Source: Mycobacterium sp. 852014-52450_SCH5900713
GTDB lineage: Bacteria; Actinomycetota; Actinomycetes; Mycobacteriales; Mycobacteriaceae
Assembly (NCBI RefSeq): GCF_001667075.1
Contig: NZ_LZIL01000066.1
Coordinates: 1-64,000 of the forward strand
Reading direction: 5' to 3'
DNA length: 64,000 nucleotides
Below are positions 33,368 to 41,667 of this stretch, piece by piece. A model generated the notes under the pieces. That model ran no database searches. It worked only from the letters and a program-made list of their open reading frames with translations, and was not told the DNA's origin. The position numbers were made by a program, and so were the translations under genes. Each line of letters starts with the position of its first letter. Within the stretch, counting starts at the first letter, position 1.

Positions 33368-36300
33368 CCGTCACGACCGTCAAGAACGTGAGGGTGACGC
33401 GGTGGGTCGCGACGATCGCCGGGCTGATCGGCTTCATCCTGTCGGTGGCCACCCCGCTGCTGCCCGTCGTGCAGACCACCGCGACGCTGAATTGGCCGCA
33501 GAACGGCCAGTTGAACAGCGTTACCGCGCCGCTGATTTCGCTGACCCCCGTCGACGTGCACGTCACCGTGCCGTGCTCGGTGGCGCGCGACCTGCCACCG
33601 GAGGGCGGCGTCGTGCTCAGCACCGCGCCCAAGAAGGGCAAGGACGCCGCGCTCAACGCGTTGTTCGTGGTCGTCAACGGCAAGCGCGTGGACGTCACCG
33701 ACCGCAACGTGGTGATCGCCAGCGCGGCGCGTGACCAGGTGGCATCCCCCCAATGTCAGCGCATCGAGATCACCTCTACGAAGGCGGGCGCCTACGCCAC
33801 GTTTGTCGGACTGAACGATCCGGCGGGCAGACCGCTCGGCGGCGGTTTCCCCGATCCGAACCTGCGGCCGCAAATCGTGGGGGTGTTCACCGACCTGACC
33901 GGCCCCGCCCCGCCGGATTTGCAGCTGTCGGCCACCATCGACACCCGGTTCTCCACCACCCCAACGACTTTGAAACTTGTCGCGATGGTGCTGGCGATCG
34001 TGTCCACCATCGTCTCGCTGGTCGCGCTGTGGCGGCTCGACCAGTTGGACGGTCACCGGATGCGCCGGCTGATCCCGGCGAACTGGCGCACGTTCACCCT
34101 GGCCGACGTCACCGTGATCTCCGGATTCGTGCTGTGGCACGTGATCGGGGCGAACTCGTCGGACGACGGCTACATCCTGGGCATGGCCCGGGTCGCCGAC
34201 CGCGCCGGCTACATGTCGAACTACTTCCGTTGGTTCGGTAGCCCCGAGGACCCCTTCGGCTGGTACTACAACCTGCTGGCGCTGATGACCCATGTCAGCG
34301 ACGCCAGCCTGTGGATGCGGTTGCCGGACTTGATCGCAGGGATCGTGTGCTGGCTGCTGCTCTCGCGCGAGGTGCTGCCCCGGCTGGGGCCCGCGGTCGC
34401 CCGCAGCAAGGCGGCGAACTGGGCGGCGGGCATGGTCCTGTTGACCGCCTGGATGCCGTTCGACAACGGCCTGCGGCCCGAACCCATCATCGCCGTCGGA
34501 TCGCTGATCACCTATGTGCTGATCGAGCGCTCGATGCGCTACAGCCGGCTGACGCCCGCGGCGCTGGCGGTCATCACCGCGGCCTTCACGCTCGGCGTCC
34601 AGCCCACCGGACTGATCGCGGTGGCCGCGCTGATCGCGGGTGGCCGTCCGATCCTGCGCATTCTGGTCCGCCGCCATCGCCTGGTCGGCACCTGGCCGCT
34701 GGTGGCACCCATGCTGGCCGCCGGAACGGTCATCCTGACCGTGGTGTTCGCCGACCAGACGCTGTCAACGGTGTTGGAAGCCACCAGGATTCGCACCGAC
34801 ATCGGGCCCAGCCAGGCCTGGTACACCGAGAACCTGCGCTACTACTACCTGATTCTGCCCACCGTCGACGGATCGCTTTCGCGCCGCTTCGGCTTCCTGA
34901 TCACCGCGCTGTGCCTGTTCACGGCCGTGTTCATCATGTTGCGGCGCAAGCGAGTTCCCGGTGTGGCCCGTGGACCGGCGTGGCGACTGATGGGCGTCAT
35001 CTTCGGCACCATGTTCTTCCTGATGTTCACGCCCACCAAGTGGGTGCACCACTTCGGGCTGTTCGCGGCGGTGGGGGCCGCGATGGCCGCGCTGACGACG
35101 GTGCTGGTGTCACATGAGGTGCTGCGCTGGTCGCGCAACCGGATGGCGTTTTTGGCGGCGGTGCTTTTCATCTTGGCGCTGTGCTTCGCCACCACCAACG
35201 GCTGGTGGTACGTCTCCAGCTATGGCGTGCCGTTTAACAGCAGCATGCCGAAAATCGGTGGAATCACGATCAGCACAATCTTTTTCGCATTATTCGCGAT
35301 CGCCGCCCTGTGGGCGATGTACCTGCACTTCGCGTCCAGGAGCCGCGGCGAGGGACGGTTGGCGCGGCTGGTGACGGCGGCGCCCATCCCCGTCGCAGCG
35401 GGATTCATGGCGGTGGTGTTCATCGCGTCGATGACGGCCGGCATCGTGCGCCAGTACCCCACCTACTCCAACGCCTGGGACAACCTGCGGGAATTCAGCG
35501 GCGGTTGCGGGCTGGCCGACGACGTGCTCGTCGAGCCGGACAGCAACGCCGGCTTCATGGCGGCCCTGCCCGACAATTACGGCCCGCTGGGCCCGCTGGG
35601 GGGTGTCAACCCGACCGGGTTCACCCCCAACGGGGTACCGGATCGCACGCTCGCGGAGTCGGTCAAGGAGACGTCGGTGCCGCAGCCCGGAACCGACTAC
35701 GACTGGGATGCGCCGACCAAGCTGAGCACGCCGGGTGTCAACGGGTCGACGGTGCCGCTGCCGTACGGCCTCAACCCCGATCAGGTGCCGCTGGCGGGCA
35801 GCTACACCAGCGGCGCGCAACAACAGAGCAAGCTGACCTCGGCGTGGTACCAACTGCCGAAGGCCGACGCCGGACACCCGTTGGTGGTGGTGACCGCCGC
35901 CGGCACGATCGCCGGCAACAGCATCCTGCACCACCACACCAACGGGCAGACCGTGGAATTGGAATTCGGCAAGCCCGGCCCCGGCGGCGCCGTGCTTCCG
36001 GCCGGGCGCCTGGTGCCTTATGACCTGTACGGCGAGCAACCCAAGGTATGGCGGAATCTGCGCTTCGCGCGCTCCCAGATGCCGACCGACGCCGTCGCGG
36101 TGCGGGTGGTCGCCGAGGACCTGTCCCTCACGCCGGACGACTGGATCGCCCTGACCCCGCCGCGCGTTCCGGAGCTGCGCTCGTTGCAGGAGTACGTCGG
36201 CTCGACGCAGCCGGTGCTGATGGACTGGGCGGTCGGACTGGCCTTCCCTTGCCAGCAGCCGATGCTGCACGTCAACGGCGTCACCGAGATCCCCAAGTTC

Positions 36301-36561
36301 CGGATCACTCCGGACTACAACGCCAAAAAGCAGGACACGGACACCTGGCAGGACGGGGTCAACGGCGGTCTGCTTGGGATCACCGATCTGCTCCTGCGCG
36401 CCCATGTGATGTCGACCTACCTGTCCCACGACTGGGGCCGCGACTGGGGATCGCTGCGCAAGTTCGACACCATCGCCGATGCGCAACCCGCGCGGCTCGA
36501 CCTCGGCACCGCGACCCGCAGCGGGTGGTGGTCCCCCGGGCCGATCCGCATTAAGCCTTAG
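33364..36561 (+). CDS. embB: Arabinosyltransferase EmbB, main ethambutol target
   Basis: A 1065-residue GT-C enzyme with the NSSDDGYILGMARV catalytic loop. The residue matching M. tuberculosis Met306 is Met274, unchanged. Gln497 (GPSQAWYTENLRY) is also unchanged. Gly406 is replaced by Pro374 (RPEPII), the residue that EmbA and EmbC also have there. Between RLDQLDG and MRRLIPANW a loop of about 20 residues known from M. tuberculosis EmbB is missing, which accounts for most of the shorter length. EmbB works with EmbA on the non-reducing arabinan branches. Start at ATG 33364, overlapping embA. Confidence 0.95.
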   Translation: MTVTTVKNVRVTRWVATIAGLIGFILSVATPLLPVVQTTATLNWPQNGQLNSVTAPLISLTPVDVHVTVPCSVARDLPPEGGVVLSTAPKKGKDAALNALFVVVNGKRVDVTDRNVVIASAARDQVASPQCQRIEITSTKAGAYATFVGLNDPAGRPLGGGFPDPNLRPQIVGVFTDLTGPAPPDLQLSATIDTRFSTTPTTLKLVAMVLAIVSTIVSLVALWRLDQLDGHRMRRLIPANWRTFTLADVTVISGFVLWHVIGANSSDDGYILGMARVADRAGYMSNYFRWFGSPEDPFGWYYNLLALMTHVSDASLWMRLPDLIAGIVCWLLLSREVLPRLGPAVARSKAANWAAGMVLLTAWMPFDNGLRPEPIIAVGSLITYVLIERSMRYSRLTPAALAVITAAFTLGVQPTGLIAVAALIAGGRPILRILVRRHRLVGTWPLVAPMLAAGTVILTVVFADQTLSTVLEATRIRTDIGPSQAWYTENLRYYYLILPTVDGSLSRRFGFLITALCLFTAVFIMLRRKRVPGVARGPAWRLMGVIFGTMFFLMFTPTKWVHHFGLFAAVGAAMAALTTVLVSHEVLRWSRNRMAFLAAVLFILALCFATTNGWWYVSSYGVPFNSSMPKIGGITISTIFFALFAIAALWAMYLHFASRSRGEGRLARLVTAAPIPVAAGFMAVVFIASMTAGIVRQYPTYSNAWDNLREFSGGCGLADDVLVEPDSNAGFMAALPDNYGPLGPLGGVNPTGFTPNGVPDRTLAESVKETSVPQPGTDYDWDAPTKLSTPGVNGSTVPLPYGLNPDQVPLAGSYTSGAQQQSKLTSAWYQLPKADAGHPLVVVTAAGTIAGNSILHHHTNGQTVELEFGKPGPGGAVLPAGRLVPYDLYGEQPKVWRNLRFARSQMPTDAVAVRVVAEDLSLTPDDWIALTPPRVPELRSLQEYVGSTQPVLMDWAVGLAFPCQQPMLHVNGVTEIPKFRITPDYNAKKQDTDTWQDGVNGGLLGITDLLLRAHVMSTYLSHDWGRDWGSLRKFDTIADAQPARLDLGTATRSGWWSPGPIRIKP

Positions 36562-36681
36562 CTGCTTTATAAATGCATCGCCTTTAATTAGTCAGCCGCC
36601 AAATAGCTGCCTAAATTAACGGTCGAGTAATTGTCCGCATTGGGTTTAATTCCGCCGATTTCGGGTTAATACTCAGTCCGC

Positions 36682-36697
36682 TGTGATCCACTTCACA
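36682..36697. promoter_or_regulatory. CRP-type binding site TGTGA-N6-TCACA
   Basis: A perfect TGTGA-N6-TCACA palindrome lies 22 bases before the ATG at 36720. It matches the recognition motif of CRP/FNR-type regulators, including the mycobacterial cAMP receptor protein. A TAATACT sequence at about 36667-36673 could be a -10 element, which would place the site over the transcription start and favour repression. The surrounding 36562-36719 stretch is notably AT-rich for this genome. Confidence 0.6.
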
Positions 36698-36719
36698 CGG
36701 ACCCAATAGGTGGCCCCCC

Positions 36720-37226
36720 ATGCACGCGCTGACACGACTCGGAACATGTGCGGCGGTGATCACCGTGGTGATCACCCCGGCGGCGGCGCTCGAAAACACC
36801 AAGGCGGCCGCCGAGGGCGGCACCACGGTAGCCCTGGACAACTACTATCGGCGCTGCGATTTCAGCCGCGTCGGCGTAGCCCCCAAAGTGCCCCGGCCCG
36901 GGCTGGGCACCGGTTCGGCCCAGATCCATACCTCCGGGTCAAAAGCGGTCGCCGAGGTGCACCTGTACGACGAGCCCGAGCCGGGCACCCACTTCGACGT
37001 CGGGCTCATCCAGATGCCGCGGCCGTCGTCGAGTCCCTGCGGGCCGGGTGATCCGGGCACCGCCTTCTCCGGCATGGACATCGACCCGGCGGGCAACGGA
37101 ACGGCGACCGTCCAAGACACCATTCGGCCCGGCACCACTGGCGTGTGGGTGATTATCGAGCGGTCCAACCCGAACTCGCAGAATCCGGCGGAGTTTTACA
37201 CGTCCGAGTTCGTGGCACCGGTATAA
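36720..37226 (+). CDS. Putative secreted protein (168 aa)
   Basis: Begins MHALTRLGTCAAVITVVIT, a signal-peptide-like N-terminus with a likely cleavage after PAAA. The mature protein has two cysteines (RRCDFSRV and SSPCGPGDP), a beta-rich pattern, and segments such as ATVQDTIRPGTTGVWVIIERS that suggest a small immunoglobulin-like domain. I do not recognise the family. It lies behind a CRP-type site in an AT-rich leader and takes the place occupied in M. tuberculosis by Rv3796. Confidence 0.65.
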   Translation: MHALTRLGTCAAVITVVITPAAALENTKAAAEGGTTVALDNYYRRCDFSRVGVAPKVPRPGLGTGSAQIHTSGSKAVAEVHLYDEPEPGTHFDVGLIQMPRPSSSPCGPGDPGTAFSGMDIDPAGNGTATVQDTIRPGTTGVWVIIERSNPNSQNPAEFYTSEFVAPV

Positions 37227-37305
37227 GCCCCCCTCCCTGCCAGGGAGTGCCATAAGTCCCTATCTCGACGCCGCGGTCAAGTGCTCCGATAAAGGAGATC
37301 GCCGA

Positions 37306-37323
37306 ATGACCGGCGCCGCATGA
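37306..37323 (+). CDS. Possible five-codon leader peptide (MTGAA)
   Basis: ATG ACC GGC GCC GCA TGA is preceded by AAAGGAGA at seven bases, the strongest ribosome binding site in the neighbourhood. The stop codon overlaps the GAGAGG that serves the membrane protein starting at 37335. Ribosomes translating this mini-frame would end on the next gene's binding site, which could couple or regulate its translation. It could also be chance or a decayed start. Confidence 0.3.
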   Translation: MTGAA

Positions 37324-37334
37324 GAGGTACGGCA

Positions 37335-37799
37335 ATGAACGTTCCACAACAGTCGCAGACGACACGCTTCTTCTCCCGCGTGCTCGGTCCCTTCCTCGTG
37401 ATTGTCGATGTGACGGCGGTGGCGCGCGCGTCCGACATGCAATCGCTGCTGTCGCAGTTCGAGGCGAACTCGATGTGGACCTTCGTCACCGGCGCCTTCA
37501 TCTTGTTGCTCGGCCTGACCATTGTCGCCGCTCACCAGAACTGGCGCGGCGCCGCGGCGGCCATCGTTTCCCTGCTCGGCTGGCTGATCGTGTTGCGGGG
37601 CCTGCTGCTGGTGGCCTTCCCCAAGTTCTTCGCCTCGCTGGCCAACGACATGATCGGCGCGCAAGCCTGGTGGATAGCGGCGTGCGTCGTCTTCGCCGTT
37701 GTCGGTGTGTACCTGACCTACGTCGGCTGGGCACCGGCACCGACGCGGCCGACGTCGCAGGGCGCCGCGGCCAGCCCGGATCTGCCGCGAGCCGCGTGA
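37335..37799 (+). CDS. Four-helix membrane protein coupled to an FHA protein (154 aa)
   Basis: A 154-residue protein with four hydrophobic segments (about residues 16-33, 48-67, 74-95 and 110-130) and a C-terminal Pro/Ala-rich tail. I do not recognise a named family. The ATG at 37335 has GAGAGG seven bases upstream; an in-frame ATG at 37320 lacks one. Its stop overlaps the start of the GarA-like gene as GTGA, so the two products are probably made together and may interact at the membrane. Confidence 0.7.
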   Translation: MNVPQQSQTTRFFSRVLGPFLVIVDVTAVARASDMQSLLSQFEANSMWTFVTGAFILLLGLTIVAAHQNWRGAAAAIVSLLGWLIVLRGLLLVAFPKFFASLANDMIGAQAWWIAACVVFAVVGVYLTYVGWAPAPTRPTSQGAAASPDLPRAA

Positions 37800-38242
37800 G
37801 CGACACCGGGTCTACGCCGAACCGGCCGACGCAGCGCGAAGGTTCGGAGGAACTCACCGGCGACATCGGCACCGCGGTGCCGCCCGAGTTCGACGCGCCG
37901 GCAACCGCCGCCGCCGCGGCGCTCGAGGACACACCGACGCTGAGCCCGGGCTCGGCGCTGCTCGTCGTCACGCGCGGGCCCAACGCCGGCGCACGGTTCA
38001 CCTTGACCCAACCCGTCATGGCGGCGGGCCGGCATCCCGAAAGCGACATCTACCTCGACGACATCACCGTCAGCCGTCGGCACGCCGAAATACGTAGCGA
38101 GGGTGGCCAATTCCGCGTCGTCGACGTGGGCAGCATGAACCGCACCTATCTGAACCGGGAGCCCGTCGACTCGGCGGTGCTGGCCAACGGTGATGAAATC
38201 CAGATCGGCAGGGTACGTCTGGTTTTCCTCACGGGCGCGTAG
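37796..38242 (+). CDS. GarA-like FHA domain protein lacking the ETTS motif
   Basis: A 148-residue protein whose C-terminal half is a forkhead-associated domain very similar to GarA: SALLVVTRGPNAGARFTL, AGRHPESDIYLDD, TVSRRHAEIRSEG and a final GDEIQIGRVRLVFLTG. The phosphopeptide-binding residues GR, SRRH and the asparagine are present, but the usual NGT turn reads NRT (SMNRTYLNRE). The N-terminus lacks GarA's paired-threonine ETTS switch that PknB and PknG phosphorylate. It may bind phosphothreonine partners without the GarA feedback loop. It starts at GTG 37796, overlapping the membrane protein gene. Confidence 0.8.
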   Translation: MSDTGSTPNRPTQREGSEELTGDIGTAVPPEFDAPATAAAAALEDTPTLSPGSALLVVTRGPNAGARFTLTQPVMAAGRHPESDIYLDDITVSRRHAEIRSEGGQFRVVDVGSMNRTYLNREPVDSAVLANGDEIQIGRVRLVFLTGA

Positions 38243-38252
38243 CGTCACTCCC

Positions 38253-40040
38253 ATGAGCGACTACGCCGTCGAGGCGGTGGACAGGCTGCCCTTCTCCACG
38301 GAGGAGAAATCGCAGCGCTACCAAACCGAAAACTACCGCGGGGCCGTCGGTCTCAACTGGTATCGCACCGATCCCACCCTGCAGTTCACCATGGCGTACT
38401 ACCTGCAGCCGGATGAACTGGCGGTCCTAGAGCCGCATCTGGTGCGCATGGGCGAGCTGATGGGCGGTCCGGTCGCGCGATGGGCGGAGGAGACCGACCG
38501 CAACCCACCCCGGCTGGAGCGTTACGACCGCTGGGGACACGACGTCAGCCAGGTCGTCATGCCGGTCTCCTTCACCCAGTCCAAGCGCGCGGTCCTGGAT
38601 GCCCAGCAGGCCCTGCGCGACGACGCGCGCGCCGCCAAGGTGAGCTCGGGCCTGGGCCTGTTCGCGTCCAACTATCTGCTCAACCAGGCCGATATCGGGA
38701 TGGGCTGCGCGCTGGGCACCGGCGGCGGCATGGTCCAGTCGCTGGTGGCCGGGTACGCGCCGGCCGACGTGCGAGAGCACGTGCTGGCCAAGTTCGCCTC
38801 GGGCGAGTGGGCGGGCGAGACGGCGCAACTGCTGACCGAACGCACCGGCGGCTCGGACCTGGGTGCGCTCGAGACGACGGCGACCCGCGCTGGGGACGCG
38901 TGGATTCTCAACGGCTTCAAGTGGTTTGCGTCCAACTGCGGCGGCGAGGCGTTCGTTGTGATGGCCAAGCCGGAGGGCGCACCCGACTCGTCGCGGGGCA
39001 TCGCCAACTTCCTGGTGCTGCGCACCCGCCGCGACGGGTCGCGCAACGGGGTGCGGGTGCGCCGTCTCAAGGACAAGCTCGGCACCCGATCGGTGGCCTC
39101 CGGCGAGGTGGAATTCGTTGACGCCGAGGCGTTTCTGCTGTCCGAGAAGGCGAGCGGCTCAGCAGGGCAAGCGGGACCGTCGGACGGCAAGGGGCTGGGC
39201 CGCATGATGGAGCTGACCAACGCCGCGCGCCTCGGCATCGCCCTGTTCGGGCTCGGCAACGCGCGCCGCGCCCTGGTCGAGTCGCTGTGTTACGCCCGGC
39301 GGCGGCAGGCGTTCGGCGGCGCGCTCATCGACAAGCCGCTGATGCGGCGCAAGCTCGCCGAGCTGGTCGTCGACGTCGAAGCCGCGCAGGCGATGGTTTT
39401 CGACGGCACCGGTGCCACCAACCATCGCCAGCCCCGCAGCATGCGGCAGCGCATCGCCGTGCCGGTCACCAAGCTCAAGGTCTGCCGGCTCGGGATCACC
39501 GCCGCGTCCGATGCGATCGAAATCCACGGCGGCAACGGCTATATCGAGACCTGGCCGGTGGCCCGGCTGCTGCGCGACGCGCAGGTGAACACCATCTGGG
39601 AGGGGCCCGACAACATCCTCTGCCTGGATGTGCGGCGCGGCATCGAGCAGACCCGCGCCCATGAGCCGTTGTTGGCGCGGCTGCGTGACGCGGTGTCGGT
39701 TTCCGATGACGACGACACCACCAGGCTGGTCGCGGGGCGCATCGAGGACTTGGATGCGGCGATTACGGCATGGTCCAAACTGGACCGCGACGTCGCCGAG
39801 GCGCGGCTGTTCCCGCTGGCCCAATTCATGGGTGACGTGTACGCCGCGGCGCTGCTCACCGAGCAGGCCGCCTGGGAGCGTGCCATCCGCGGCGGGGAGC
39901 GCAAGGCGCTGGTCGCCCGGCTCTACGCGCAGCGGTATCTCGCCGACCGCGGCGCGCTGCGCGGCATCGACGCCGACTGCGACGAGGCGTTGGAGCGGTT
40001 CGACGAACTGATCGACGGCGCGCTGACGGTCGACCCCTGA
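38253..40040 (+). CDS. fadE35: Acyl-CoA dehydrogenase FadE35 (AidB-like)
   Basis: A 595-residue acyl-CoA dehydrogenase family member, longer than classical enzymes and close to the AidB group. Landmarks are GEWAGETAQLLTERTGGSDL, the FAD-binding WFASNCGGEAFVVMAKPEG, RRQAFGGALIDKPLMRRKLAEL and the C-terminal IEIHGGNGYIETWPVARLLRDAQV, followed by TIWEGPDNIL. It is the FadE35 (Rv3797) homologue by position after emb. Substrate unknown. ATG 38253 follows the GarA-like gene by 10 bases. In M. tuberculosis an IS1557 copy follows; none is present here. Confidence 0.88.
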   Translation: MSDYAVEAVDRLPFSTEEKSQRYQTENYRGAVGLNWYRTDPTLQFTMAYYLQPDELAVLEPHLVRMGELMGGPVARWAEETDRNPPRLERYDRWGHDVSQVVMPVSFTQSKRAVLDAQQALRDDARAAKVSSGLGLFASNYLLNQADIGMGCALGTGGGMVQSLVAGYAPADVREHVLAKFASGEWAGETAQLLTERTGGSDLGALETTATRAGDAWILNGFKWFASNCGGEAFVVMAKPEGAPDSSRGIANFLVLRTRRDGSRNGVRVRRLKDKLGTRSVASGEVEFVDAEAFLLSEKASGSAGQAGPSDGKGLGRMMELTNAARLGIALFGLGNARRALVESLCYARRRQAFGGALIDKPLMRRKLAELVVDVEAAQAMVFDGTGATNHRQPRSMRQRIAVPVTKLKVCRLGITAASDAIEIHGGNGYIETWPVARLLRDAQVNTIWEGPDNILCLDVRRGIEQTRAHEPLLARLRDAVSVSDDDDTTRLVAGRIEDLDAAITAWSKLDRDVAEARLFPLAQFMGDVYAAALLTEQAAWERAIRGGERKALVARLYAQRYLADRGALRGIDADCDEALERFDELIDGALTVDP

Positions 40041-40057
40041 CAGTGATTCGTCGGGCC

Positions 40058-40741
40058 TCAGTGGGGTATCAGCGGACGCGTCGGCACACCGTGGTAGCGA
40101 TGCGGGTCGGGTAAGCGCCTGCGGCGCACCATGTGTAGCAGAACCAGAACCGACGCCGCCGCAGCGTAGACGCACCACAGTGATGCGAACCCCCGGGTGT
40201 AGAGGACGGCGACCACGATCAGCCCGACCAGGTTGAGCAATCCGAAAGCGACGATCGATCGATAGCCCGACATCACCGCCCCCCCGATGACAGCCACGAT
40301 GTAGAGCACCGCCCACACAGCGCCGTTCTCGACGCCGGTGTGGTAACTCAACGCATGTGGAAGCCTGCGCACGCTGACCGGATTGGCCAGGACGGCGAAG
40401 GCGAGGTACGACGACACGACGACACCGAGCAACACGAACGGCGCCACTCGTAACCGGGCCCCCTTCGGTTCGAGAAGTAGCACCGCCAGCGGAACGTACG
40501 TCGGCAACAACGCGAAGGCGATCAGTACATACGCCAGAACCGCCAGATGTGCGACGCCGACGGACCGGTCACCGTCCTTGGCCGCCCATACGACAGCTTC
40601 GATGAACTGGTGCAGGGAGAAGATAGTCGGCAGCAGCGCGAACGGCAGCTCCCGCGGGTGTTTCACCTCTCGCAGTGACACCGCGGCCACGGGCAGCAAC
40701 GCGGTCCCTGCCACCAGGTCAGCCGTCATCGAGAAACACAC
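40058..40741 (-). CDS. DUF6629-like integral membrane protein (227 aa)
   Basis: Begins VCFSMTADLVAGTALLPVAAV, which resembles the MCFSAxADLVAG opening of DUF6629 proteins, so I chose the GTG at 40741. It has about seven hydrophobic segments, a HQFIEAVVW motif and a histidine-containing HALSYHTG segment, ending PTRPLIPH. Function unknown. It is convergent with fadE35, with 17 bases between the stops. The upstream 370 bases contain no gene I can support. Confidence 0.65.
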   Translation of the reverse strand: MCFSMTADLVAGTALLPVAAVSLREVKHPRELPFALLPTIFSLHQFIEAVVWAAKDGDRSVGVAHLAVLAYVLIAFALLPTYVPLAVLLLEPKGARLRVAPFVLLGVVVSSYLAFAVLANPVSVRRLPHALSYHTGVENGAVWAVLYIVAVIGGAVMSGYRSIVAFGLLNLVGLIVVAVLYTRGFASLWCVYAAAASVLVLLHMVRRRRLPDPHRYHGVPTRPLIPH

Positions 40742-41114
40742 ATTGCCAATGCTGCCATGGGCCTTGCGCGCGCAACTCGTGTGGAACTCAACTCGCGCTC
40801 GGTCACTGCCCACACTGCCGCCACGCCACTCGAACGGCTGCCTGCCACCTGGGACATCGCTGAGAGTTTCGCGGGCAGCGCGTGTCCGGGTACGGAGTGG
40901 GTAAGACCGGGTGCGGAGACGCAAAACGAGCACCATGTGGTCGCCGATGGCTACCCATCGGCGATCTCAGCGCCACTGCCGAACGGAGATGATCCATCTG
41001 TCTGACACCGTCTTGCATGTGCCGACGACCACGCCGGGCGTGGTAGTCGACGAGACCCGAAGGCCCGTTACGCCGACTGCGAGCACGCCTCCGCCGCGCC
41101 GGGAAGGTTGAGCA
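40742..41114. other. Intergenic region without a supported gene
   Basis: 373 bases between two divergent membrane-protein genes. Both strands contain open stretches, but none has a credible start signal or recognisable protein pattern. A GGAAGG sequence at 41100-41105 serves the gene at 41115. The rest presumably holds the two divergent promoters. I see no strong repeat. Confidence 0.5.
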
Positions 41115-41660
41115 ATGTCGCCTGTCACCCAAGGCCCCATGGGGCGTTTGACATCCGAGCTACGCCTGATCAGCCGCAACCCGAGCCACTTCCGAAGTGG
41201 CCGGTGGTACCTACTGGCCGATGGCTTGCTGCTGATTGCTCTGGGCACAGCCGGGTTCGTCTCCGCCGGCGTCCATCCCCACGCCCCGCCCGTCGGCGCC
41301 CCGCTGCTGGGACTCGCGTTGACACCCTGGCACAGCGCACTACTGTTCGGGTTTGGGGTGTTGGCCGTCTTCGGCGCGGTCCAGCGCCGCGCGGCGGTCG
41401 CCGTAACTGCGCTCAGCTCACTGGTTTTCGTGGCTCTGGTGATCATCGGCGCGATCTTCGCGACGCATCACACGCCTGGACCGCTCGGCTTCGAACCGCG
41501 CGACATCGTGTTGCACGGCGTGCTGGCGGTGGCGAATTTTGCTGTCCTGTACTGGCTCATCCCCGACGCGCTGGAGGGGCCGGATTGGGTCCCGCGCCGG
41601 GGCACTGAGACCGGGCAGCGCACAGAGCCGGCCACGCCGCCGGCGGGTCCGGCCGCCTAG
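41115..41660 (+). CDS. DUF4383-like four-helix membrane protein (181 aa)
   Basis: A 181-residue protein with four hydrophobic helices (YLLADGLLLIALGTAGFVSA, ALLFGFGVLAVFGAVQ, VTALSSLVFVALVIIGAIF, DIVLHGVLAVANFAVLYWLI). The spacing, and the HG and NFA residues in the last helix, are typical of DUF4383 proteins. The N-terminal 25 residues are cytoplasmic and the tail is Pro/Thr-rich. ATG 41115 is preceded by GGAAGG. Function unknown. It is convergent with accD4, with only seven bases between the stops. Confidence 0.7.
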   Translation: MSPVTQGPMGRLTSELRLISRNPSHFRSGRWYLLADGLLLIALGTAGFVSAGVHPHAPPVGAPLLGLALTPWHSALLFGFGVLAVFGAVQRRAAVAVTALSSLVFVALVIIGAIFATHHTPGPLGFEPRDIVLHGVLAVANFAVLYWLIPDALEGPDWVPRRGTETGQRTEPATPPAGPAA

Positions 41661-41667
41661 CTGCCCC

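Noticed and set aside
36562..36719. AT-rich stretch as an insertion sequence remnant
   Set aside because: No terminal inverted repeats, target duplication or transposase fragment is visible. It reads as a promoter region with a CRP-type site.
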